This document shows positions 1-7,100 of a stretch of DNA of 7,982 bases, piece after piece. Source of the stretch: Acidobacteriota bacterium. GTDB taxonomy: Bacteria; Acidobacteriota; Holophagae; Thermotomaculales; Thermotomaculaceae. Where the stretch lies: the NCBI GenBank assembly GCA_015487755.1, contig WFPG01000044.1, forward strand, positions 1 through 7,982. The letters are read 5' to 3'. The position numbers and the translations under genes were made by a program. The notes under the pieces were generated by a model, which saw nothing but the letters and a program-made list of their open reading frames with translations, was not told where the DNA came from and searched no databases. The number at the start of each line of letters is the position of its first letter. Within the stretch, counting starts at the first letter, position 1.

Positions 1-14
1 CAGGAAAACTTAAA

Positions 15-923
15 ATGAACAACATTACAAATTATTCAAAAGAATTTATTTTTTTTAATTTAAAACTACTTAATTCCCTTGAAATTAAAAACTCAATTTT
101 AAATAAAATGAGGTTTATCAATTGCGATTTTTCGGAAGGAAGGATTGAGATTGAGGATTGTTCTCTAACGGATTGCGAATTTGTAAATGTTGACTGGGGT
201 AAATTTGACGAAAAAAGGATTTGTCCCAAATTGTTTTTCGGCAATAAAGAGGTTAAACCGAGGCCTGACAAGGCAAGGGATATTTACAGGCAGTTAAAAC
301 ACGCACACGACAAACAGAGAGATTATATAAACGCAAACGGGTTTTATTCCCTTGAAATGAAGGCAAGGGAGAAAAGCCTTGAGTTAAACTTGAAAGAGGG
401 AAGCAGGGGGGAAAGGTTTTTGTTTAACTTTTTCAAGTGGGTTTCCGATTTCGGCCAGAGTTGGATTAAGCCTGTCGTCATTCTTTCCTACATTATTTTA
501 ATAATGGCTTTAATTCAGTCTTTGTTTAAAATCCCGCATATCACTAACCAATTGTTTTTTAACACTGATGTTGCTACTTTAGGCGAAATTTTAATTATTC
601 CAATGTTTGATTATCATCTTATTTTACTTGTATTTTGTCTGCTTATTGTATCGCTTGCATTATCCTTATTCTGGAAAAATTTTGTAATTTTGCACATAGA
701 GTATGCAATTTTATTTGTTTTAATTTTGCTTTTTGAATTAGCATATTACCATATAGGCTTTTCTCACTTTATGTACTGGCTTGCGGAGTCTTTGCGTTTT
801 TACAGGGTTGATAATGCCGATATTTACCCTTCGGCAAAGATAATTGTTATCCTCTGCAAACTTTTTATTCTCTTTCTGCTTTATCAAATAGGGCTTGCGG
901 TTAGAAGGAAAATCAGAAGATAA
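15..923 (+). CDS. Pentapeptide-repeat-like multi-pass membrane protein (possibly 5'-truncated)
   Basis: Probable inner-membrane protein of unknown function, 302 residues from this start. Residues about 9-60 are short hydrophobic/polar alternations (for example RFINCDF, DCSLTDCEFVNVDW) that look like a degenerate pentapeptide-repeat solenoid. Residues about 83-125 form a charged, helical, Tyr-rich linker (ARDIYRQLKHAHDKQRDY, then FYSLEMKAREK). This kind of linker commonly joins pentapeptide repeats to membrane domains in bacterial proteins. Hydrophobic segments lie near 152-171, 200-220, 223-245 and 275-295, followed by a basic tail (RRKIRR). Some relatives with this layout carry a K+-channel pore, but no TVGYG-type filter is visible, so channel activity is not supported. 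The ATG has an AGGA nine bases upstream, but no in-frame stop precedes it before the window edge. The solenoid is also short, so the true start may lie further left. Membrane location is well supported; the function is not known. Confidence 0.75.
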   Translation: MNNITNYSKEFIFFNLKLLNSLEIKNSILNKMRFINCDFSEGRIEIEDCSLTDCEFVNVDWGKFDEKRICPKLFFGNKEVKPRPDKARDIYRQLKHAHDKQRDYINANGFYSLEMKAREKSLELNLKEGSRGERFLFNFFKWVSDFGQSWIKPVVILSYIILIMALIQSLFKIPHITNQLFFNTDVATLGEILIIPMFDYHLILLVFCLLIVSLALSLFWKNFVILHIEYAILFVLILLFELAYYHIGFSHFMYWLAESLRFYRVDNADIYPSAKIIVILCKLFILFLLYQIGLAVRRKIRR

Positions 924-957
924 AAGAAAGCCCCCATGATTTCAGGGGGCTTTCTTT
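923..957. terminator. Bidirectional intrinsic terminator between convergent genes
   Basis: The arms at 923-935 and 945-957 pair perfectly over 13 bp (AAAGAAAGCCCCC with GGGGGCTTTCTTT), around a 9-nt loop. The CCCCC/GGGGG core is flanked by A-rich sequence on the left and T-rich sequence on the right, so each strand reads as a GC-rich stem followed by U-rich RNA. The left arm starts on the last base of the plus-strand stop codon (921-923). The right arm ends inside the minus-strand stop codon (complement of 956-958). One element can therefore terminate both converging transcripts. Confidence 0.88.
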
Positions 958-3900
958 ATTTAACTTTGCTTGTGTCCAAAGTTGGGATAGGGTAGTTTAC
1001 ATTTGTTGAAGGGTCTATGTACTTTTGAATATTTCCGCCTGCCTGAAAGTACCTACCTAAAAATTCCTGATAGTACTGGTTTGCTATGTTTGAGTTGTGG
1101 ATTATAAGCACATTTTCGTCGTTTGAGTCGTTCCCGTTTGCACTCCAATTTAATGAGCCTGTAATTACAATGGGGTCGCTGTCGGTGTTTACGTCAAGTA
1201 TCATGTATTTGTGGTGCATCATGGCGTCTTCATTGTCTTTGTAAACAGGGGCAGGGTTTGCCCACCTTATGTTGGGGTTGGTATCGCTTATATACGACGC
1301 TGTTCTTCCCGTCATGTCAACGGAAGCAGACCACCATTGGTTCCAGTATAGGGATTCAAAAACACCCGCAATGTCAAAGCCTGTCAATGTACCTACCAAA
1401 TCGTCGTAGGAGCCTTCGTATTTGAATTTTAATTCATCGCACATTTGCTGGTCTGACCATGCAAATATGCAGAAGTATGCGTTGTAGTCCGCATCGTTTG
1501 CAATAGTTTCCCTTAAATGGGTAAGTGCGTCGTCTCCCGGGGAGAAGTAAACTTCAACCAATGTTCCGTTTAGATCAAACAAATGCCTTGTATTGTCTGT
1601 CTTCCTTGAGTGAAAGTTTGAGTTGTCAGGGTCAGGAATAACCGTGTCGCTTCCCCACATCTCTTCAAATTCAAGTGTATATGCTTCGGCTACCCCTACT
1701 GAATGAAGTTCAAGGGCATTGTTTGTGTTTCCGCCTAAAATATTTTCAGCCATATTTTCGTCAGAGCCGTAAAGCCCGTTTATTGTAAAGTTCCAGGAGC
1801 CTGTCCATACCCATTCCCCGTCAATTACAACAAATTTATTGTGCATCTGGTCGCCGGGAGAATAGTAACCGCCTGTAGATTTCTTTTCCCCTTCGCAAAG
1901 CATGTAGCCTGTCCTGTCTGTTGTCCCTACCGTTACGGTTACATAACTAATCCCTTCAGGGGTTGCAGGCAATCCGTATTCTTGCCTTTTTGCAGAATCT
2001 TCTACAGCAAAAATAGGCGAGTCGGAAAATACAGGTATATCGTCAGCGGTGCCTACAACACCGTCAGCCCCTCTGATTAACTTTTCAACGCTTATGCAGT
2101 GTAAGTCGTAAGTCCCGCTTTCACCCGGCAAATAGTCTTTTGAATCCGCAATAACCCTTACCTGAACCCCTCTTGCCTTTGCCTGTATTATGGCGTCAAC
2201 AAGGGCGGGCAAATCAATGTCATAGGTTGCTATGTCAAGGGTGCGGACTGCCTTGTTTATTCTGTTTATAAGCCTGTTTTCAAGGTTTATATGCTGGTTT
2301 AATACATTTCCGCCTGTTGCAACCGATGTAATCCCACCTTTGTTAAAGTAAACATTTATAGCACCGTATTCTTCAGAAACATTGTTCAATTCTTCCGGAG
2401 CCCCTTCGTCAACAAGCCCGTCATGGTCATTGTCTATAAAGTCGCTTAATGAACCTATAGATTCCGCAGATTCAGGCGCAGGGTCTTGGGTTAAATAGGT
2501 ATCGGGAATTGAATTCCAGGCTTCTTCAAAGTCGTTTTCAAATAAACTTGCAAGGTACTGGTTTTCAATGTAAAGGGTGTTTTCGTCGTTTGAGTAATTG
2601 CCCGAGCCTGTCCAGTTTTGAGAGCCCATTACAGTTACTTTTCTGTCAACGCACATTGCTTTAAAGTGTTCCTTTCCGCCCCAGTTTTCAACCTTTACAG
2701 GTATTCCTGCATCCCTTAACCTTCTATGCTGGCTGTATTCACTCTCGGCACCTGTTGCGTCAAGGATTACCCTTATCTGAACCCCTCTGTCTTTTGCCGC
2801 AATCAAAGCATCAGCAATGCCGGAATCTGTGAAAAAGAAAATCCTTATATCAATTGTTGAAGTTGCGTGGTTTATGGCTTTAATAATGGCATTGTCCCTT
2901 GCATTGTCTGTCGGTGCAAAGTAGCATTCAATTACAGAGTTGTCGTCCATTACAAACCTGTGAGGGGTGTTATCGGTTTTTTCGTCGTGAAATGCTCCGT
3001 TAAACATCTCTAAGAATTCAGTCTCATAAGCGGCAGCAAGGTCTTTGTTGTGAATTAAGATTGAAAAGTTTGAATTGTATTCTGTATCAATCCCTGTTAA
3101 GGAAACATTTGTTGAGCCTGTCCAGACATGCTCTCCGTCAACTACAAAGAATTTATTGTGCATTGTCCTGTCGTCGTTGTCTGCAACTACGCTTCCCGCG
3201 GGGAGTGCATTAATCAATGTTTGGGTATCAGGGTAGGGAAACCACCCGTCTGCATAGTTATCGACAACCCCTTTAACATCCACCCCCCTTGCAACTGCGT
3301 CTTTTAAAGCCTGTAATACTTGTGGGCAGTCGGAGTATCCGTATATTGCAAAGTAAATGCTTTTGGAAGCGGAGTTTAAAAGATTTACAAGAGCCCTTTC
3401 CATTTCCTTGGGGCCGTATGAAGGCATTGTCGCTTCAAGGTGTTTTGAAAAGTAGGCGTAAAACCAGTCAGGCTGGCTGCCCCCTGTAAATGCCTGCGAA
3501 TTTGTAGGGGTGCCTAATCCGACAGAGTATTCGGTTTCAGAGGTTGCCCATGCGTTTTCGTCATTTCCCGGAAGTGAAAAGTCTGTTCTGTACATTGTCG
3601 CCCTTGTATCGGCATCACCTGCATACCATTGGTCAACATAATCTGAAACATTTCCGTTTGCGTCTTTTAAATAAAGTAATTCCCCGGTGTTTTCAAGTGC
3701 GCCTGTGTAAATTAAATCCGCACCAACATCGGGCACCGAGGTGTCGTCTGTCCTTTCAAGAAGGAAGTAACCGTGTGCTTTAATTACCCCGCTTAAAACA
3801 ATGTGGGGGGTTCCGTCTTCCGCTTCAATAACCCAGTTTGAAAGGTCAATGTCTTCATTTGAGTCGTTGTAAAGTTCAATCCACTCGTCGTAAGTTGAGT

Positions 3901-4006
3901 GCTGGGTTCCCATCCACGCTATTTCGCTGAATTTTACCTGAGAAAATACAGAAAAATAGCATAAAAAAATAATTGCCAAAAAAAGCAAATTTTTCTTGAT
4001 ATTCAT
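956..4006 (-). CDS. Secreted LTD-domain protein with four phospholipase-D (HKD) modules
   Basis: Exported 1016-residue PLD-superfamily protein, predicted to cleave or transfer phosphodiesters (phospholipid or nucleic acid; substrate unknown). Residues 1-22 are a Sec signal peptide, probably cut before Gln23. An LTD fold follows at about 24-130, with the hallmark EWIELYN at 41-47. Four HxK(x)4D motifs are present: H283/K285/D290, H447/K449/D454, H722/K724/D729 and H931/K933/D938. They are followed by GSTN, GSQN, GSWN and GSLN. Two HKD motifs normally make one active site, so this chain could hold two (about 180-500 and 548-985). The linker carries an EF-hand-like loop (525-534). Module 4 has five extra residues between its Asp and GSLN. 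Module 1 lacks the NDEN/SDEN that follows GSxN in the other three. The start has a purine-rich AGGGGAAGGG just upstream. The gene is divergent from PFOR and ends in the shared terminator. Domain calls are firm; the biological role is not known. Confidence 0.93.
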   Translation of the reverse strand: MNIKKNLLFLAIIFLCYFSVFSQVKFSEIAWMGTQHSTYDEWIELYNDSNEDIDLSNWVIEAEDGTPHIVLSGVIKAHGYFLLERTDDTSVPDVGADLIYTGALENTGELLYLKDANGNVSDYVDQWYAGDADTRATMYRTDFSLPGNDENAWATSETEYSVGLGTPTNSQAFTGGSQPDWFYAYFSKHLEATMPSYGPKEMERALVNLLNSASKSIYFAIYGYSDCPQVLQALKDAVARGVDVKGVVDNYADGWFPYPDTQTLINALPAGSVVADNDDRTMHNKFFVVDGEHVWTGSTNVSLTGIDTEYNSNFSILIHNKDLAAAYETEFLEMFNGAFHDEKTDNTPHRFVMDDNSVIECYFAPTDNARDNAIIKAINHATSTIDIRIFFFTDSGIADALIAAKDRGVQIRVILDATGAESEYSQHRRLRDAGIPVKVENWGGKEHFKAMCVDRKVTVMGSQNWTGSGNYSNDENTLYIENQYLASLFENDFEEAWNSIPDTYLTQDPAPESAESIGSLSDFIDNDHDGLVDEGAPEELNNVSEEYGAINVYFNKGGITSVATGGNVLNQHINLENRLINRINKAVRTLDIATYDIDLPALVDAIIQAKARGVQVRVIADSKDYLPGESGTYDLHCISVEKLIRGADGVVGTADDIPVFSDSPIFAVEDSAKRQEYGLPATPEGISYVTVTVGTTDRTGYMLCEGEKKSTGGYYSPGDQMHNKFVVIDGEWVWTGSWNFTINGLYGSDENMAENILGGNTNNALELHSVGVAEAYTLEFEEMWGSDTVIPDPDNSNFHSRKTDNTRHLFDLNGTLVEVYFSPGDDALTHLRETIANDADYNAYFCIFAWSDQQMCDELKFKYEGSYDDLVGTLTGFDIAGVFESLYWNQWWSASVDMTGRTASYISDTNPNIRWANPAPVYKDNEDAMMHHKYMILDVNTDSDPIVITGSLNWSANGNDSNDENVLIIHNSNIANQYYQEFLGRYFQAGGNIQKYIDPSTNVNYPIPTLDTSKVK
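1052..3469 (-). repeat. Internal duplication of the PLD pseudodimer (protein level)
   Basis: The four HKD modules occur as two bidomains, roughly residues 180-500 and 548-985. The second module of each pair opens with nearly the same phrase: KTDNTPHRF at 343-351 and KTDNTRHLF at 802-810. In both, VECYF/VEVYF-like strands (IECYFAP and VEVYFSP) follow about 8-11 residues later. This supports duplication of an ancestral two-HKD unit, followed by strong divergence. I do not see long matching DNA stretches, so the event looks old. The boundaries are approximate. Confidence 0.6.
2402..2437 (-). other. EF-hand/MopE-like metal-binding loop in the PLD protein linker
   Basis: Residues 524-535 read IDNDHDGLVDEG. 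The Asp residues at 525, 527, 529 and 533, Gly530 and Glu534 match the DxDxDG-x-x-DE calcium-loop pattern. The motif closely resembles the IDNDCDGxVDEG repeats of secreted MopE-type metal-binding proteins, with His in place of Cys. It lies between the two PLD pseudodimers, where a bound calcium ion could stiffen the linker. Binding is inferred from the motif only. Confidence 0.55.
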
Positions 4007-4039
4007 ATTTCCCTTCCCCTTTTTGTTTTCCCTGATTGT

Positions 4040-4069
4040 ATTTTATCTTAAAAATAGGATATGTTTCCA
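4040..4069 (-). promoter_or_regulatory. Candidate promoter for the PLD gene
   Basis: Read on the minus strand, TGGAAA (complement of 4064-4069) and TAAAAT (complement of 4040-4045) are 18 bp apart. They match the sigma-70 -35 and -10 consensus at 4/6 and 5/6 positions. Transcription would start near 4033, just upstream of the ribosome binding site. The region is very AT-rich, so chance matches are likely. Confidence 0.3.
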
Positions 4070-4075
4070 GATTTT

Positions 4076-4103
4076 TTGTTAAATGTTAAAAAATCCGTAA
4101 AAA
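4076..4103 (+). promoter_or_regulatory. Weak candidate promoter for PFOR
   Basis: TTGTTA at 4076-4081 and TAAAAA at 4098-4103 are 16 bp apart, each matching sigma-70 consensus at 4/6 positions. If this is the promoter, transcription would start within the inverted repeat at 4107-4140. That would place the repeat in an operator or early-leader position. The long A and T runs make the call uncertain. Confidence 0.2.
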
Positions 4104-4106
4104 AAT

Positions 4107-4140
4107 AACCCTATTTTCCTTTTTTTGTTAAAATAGGGTT
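4107..4140 (+). promoter_or_regulatory. Perfect 11-bp inverted repeat upstream of PFOR
   Basis: AACCCTATTTT at 4107-4117 is the exact reverse complement of AAAATAGGGTT at 4130-4140, with a 12-nt T-rich spacer. It ends 11 bases before the PFOR Shine-Dalgarno. It could be an operator for a dimeric regulator or a leader hairpin that affects translation or mRNA stability. A terminator is less likely, because only three G-C pairs sit near the stem base and no T-run follows. It does not match the Rex or Fnr consensus that I know. Confidence 0.5.
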
Positions 4141-4151
4141 GCGAGAAGATT

Positions 4152-4160
4152 AGGAGGAGG
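4152..4160 (+). promoter_or_regulatory. Strong ribosome binding site of PFOR
   Basis: AGGAGGAGG lies immediately upstream of the PFOR ATG, leaving a 7-nt spacer. It is a near-ideal, doubled Shine-Dalgarno and fixes the start at 4168. It fits a highly expressed central-metabolism enzyme. Confidence 0.85.
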
Positions 4161-4167
4161 AATTATT

Positions 4168-7100
4168 ATGTCTGATTACAAGGTTATTAAACAGTCAATT
4201 GACGGCAATACTGCCGCAGCGCGTGTAGCACATGCAATGAGCGAGGTTATAGCCATATATCCCATAACACCGTCTTCGCCTATGGGAGAACTTGCAGACG
4301 CATTGTCAGTTAAGGGTGAAAAGAATATATTCGGCCAGATTCCGAGAGTTTACGAAATGCAGTCTGAAGGCGGTGCATCGGGGGCGGTTCACGGTGCAGC
4401 CGCAGCGGGGACACTAACTACCACTTTTACCGCTTCTCAGGGCTTGCTTTTAATGATACCTAATATGTACAAACTTGCTGGAGAGCTTACTCCCACTGTG
4501 TTCCACATTGCCGCAAGGTCTGTTGCAACACATGCACTTTCAATCTTCGGAGACCATTCCGATGTAATGGCTACAAGGCAGACAGGCTTTGCCCTTATGT
4601 CTTCGGCAAACCAACAGGAAATTCAGGATTTAGCCACAATTGCACATTCAGCGACTATTGAAGCAAAAGTGCCTATCCTTCACTTCTTTGACGGGTTCAG
4701 GACTTCCCACGAAATCAGAAAGGTTGAACTTGTCCCCAAAGAAGTTATGAAAGAAATGATTGAAATGAAGTATGTTTACGAAATGAGAAAAAGGGCGCTC
4801 AACCCTGATTACCCGACTTTGAGGGGAACAGCTGAAAACCCGGATATATTCTTCCAGAACAGGGAAGCACAGAACCCCTATTATGACAGGTTTCCGGAAA
4901 TCTTTGATAAATACGCAGAGAAGTTTGCAAAGTTAACAGGCAGAAAGTATCAGGCATTTGACTATGTTGGAGACGAAAACGCAGAAGTTGTTGTCGTTAT
5001 CATGGGTTCAGGCTCCGATGTTGCCCATGAGACTGTTGAAAAACTCAATTCAATGGGTTACAAAACAGGTGTTGTTAAGGTAAGGCTTTACAGGCCTTTT
5101 GACAGGGAAAGGTTCTTCAAAGTAATGCCTAAATCTGTTAAAAAGGTTATTGTCCTTGACAGGACAAAAGAGCACGGCGCTCCGGGAGAGCCGCTTTATC
5201 TTGATGTTGTTGCTGCTTATGACAGACAACTTGAATTGGGATTGATAGACAGCAAGCCTTTTATAGTTGGCGGAATTTACGGGCTTTCTTCAAAAGAGTT
5301 TACTCCCGCTATGCTTAAAGGCGCTATTGACCATGTTCTTGAAAACCCTGTTGATAAGGTTATCCACAGGTTTACACTTGGAATTGAAGACGATGTAACA
5401 CATAAATCATTGCCTTACGATGAAAGTTTTGACGCAGAAAACCCCAAGGTTAGAAGGGCTAAAATATTCGGGTTCGGTTCAGACGGAACGGTAGGCGCTT
5501 CCAAAAACTCAATTAAAATTATAGGCGATGTTGCAGGCAAAGAAGCCCAGGGTTACTTTGTTTATGACTCTAAAAAGGCAGGCGGAATTACAGTTTCCCA
5601 TTTAAGGTTTTCAGACGAGAAAATTCTTTCTCCATATTTGATAACAAAACCTGACTTTGTTGGCATTAACAAACAGGAGTATATCGGCACACTTGATGTA
5701 TTAAAGGGTATTCAGGAAGGCGGCACTGTTTTAGTTAACACCCACCTTGCACCTGAAAAGGTTTTATCTTTATTCCCTAAAAAGGACGTTGAAACAATTA
5801 TCAATAAAAAACTCAAGGTTTACTGCATAGACGCTTACAAAATCGCATACGATATTGGCCTCGGCGAGAGAATCAACATTATTATGCAGACAGGCTTTTT
5901 CAAATTAACAGGCATTCTTCCAGAAGATGTATTTACAAGAGAGATTGAAAACGCAATTAGAAAGACTTATGCAAAAAAGGGTGAGAAAGTCGTTAATATG
6001 AACATTGAGGCAATGAGAAGGGCTTTAACCGAGATTAAAGAGGTTCCCGTTCCTTCAGAGGTTCAAGAGTACACCGATAAGCCCTGGACAATTGAAATTT
6101 TGCCTCAGGACAAAGAAATCAAGGATTTTCTTGAAAGTGTTGTTGTTCCGGTTATGCACTTTGAAGGGGACACAATCCCTGTTTCAAAAATCCCTGTTGA
6201 CGGTGTTTTCCCGACAGGCACCACAAAGTATGAAAAAAGATCTATTGCAGTAAGGGTTCCGAAATGGAATTTTGAAAACTGTATTCAGTGCTCTCAATGT
6301 GCTTTTGCGTGCCCCCATGCGGCAATAAGAGCAGGGGTTTTTGATAAAGATAATATAAGTTTAAATGATGAAGAATTTCCGACAATTAAGTTTAATCACA
6401 AGGAAAACAAAGACGGTAAATATGTATTTAGAATTCAGGTATTCCCTGATGACTGCACAGGTTGCGGTGTTTGCGTAACCGTTTGCCCGGGTAAAAAAGG
6501 AAACAAAGCGCTTGAACTTGTTCCTAAATACGATGTACTTGAACCTTTAAGAAAGAGTGAAAAAGAGTATTTGAGAGCGCCTAAAGAAACAAAATTTGCA
6601 AGCAATGCGTCAGTCAGGACTGTCGAATTGAAAGAGCCTCTTTTTGAATTCTCCGGCGCATGCCCCGGATGCGGAGAAACACCTTATATTACCTTAATGA
6701 CATTGTTGCAGGGTGATAGGGTAATTCAGGCAAATGCGACAGGTTGTTCTTCAATTTACGGCGGAACCGCACCGACAATCCCTTACTGCAAAAATGACAG
6801 GGGAGAAGGCCCTGCATGGGGTAATTCGCTCTTTGAGGATAACGCAGAATACGGGCTCGGTATGAGGCTTGCGGTTGACCAGTTAACAAACCACGCGTTT
6901 GAGTTAAGAAAGCAGTTGCTTGAAAAAGACGGTGTTAACGAAAACATTAAAAAACTCCTTCTTGAAGTTGAAGATATTGATTCTCAAAGGGCAAGCGACA
7001 ATGCATTCTACAAAACAAGAGATGCTGTAGATAAGTTGAAAGAACTTCTCAAAGGTTATCCAGCAGGAAGCCTTGAAAATGAACTTTATGAACACCTTTC

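Noticed and set aside
32..271. Short antisense open frame inside the membrane protein gene
   Set aside because: It overlaps a better-supported gene on the other strand, and its translation has no recognisable domain.
1841..3783. Several 66-79-codon plus-strand open frames opposite the PLD gene
   Set aside because: They lie within a coding region whose HKD motifs are intact. Their translations are compositionally odd and have no domain, so they are antisense shadows.
3938..4006. Possible lipoprotein signal in the PLD protein (Cys16 within IFLC)
   Set aside because: The residues before Cys16 do not fit a lipobox, because Leu and Phe occupy positions that need small residues. A normal signal peptidase I site near residue 22 fits better.
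956..4006. PLD protein as a cytoplasmic antiphage defence effector
   Set aside because: The signal peptide and LTD domain place it outside the cytoplasm, and no neighbouring defence-type genes are visible.
4107..4140. Inverted repeat as an intrinsic terminator or attenuator for PFOR
   Set aside because: The stem is mostly A-T with three G-C pairs, and it is followed by GCGAGAAG rather than a T-run. A terminator is unlikely, although a regulatory role remains open.
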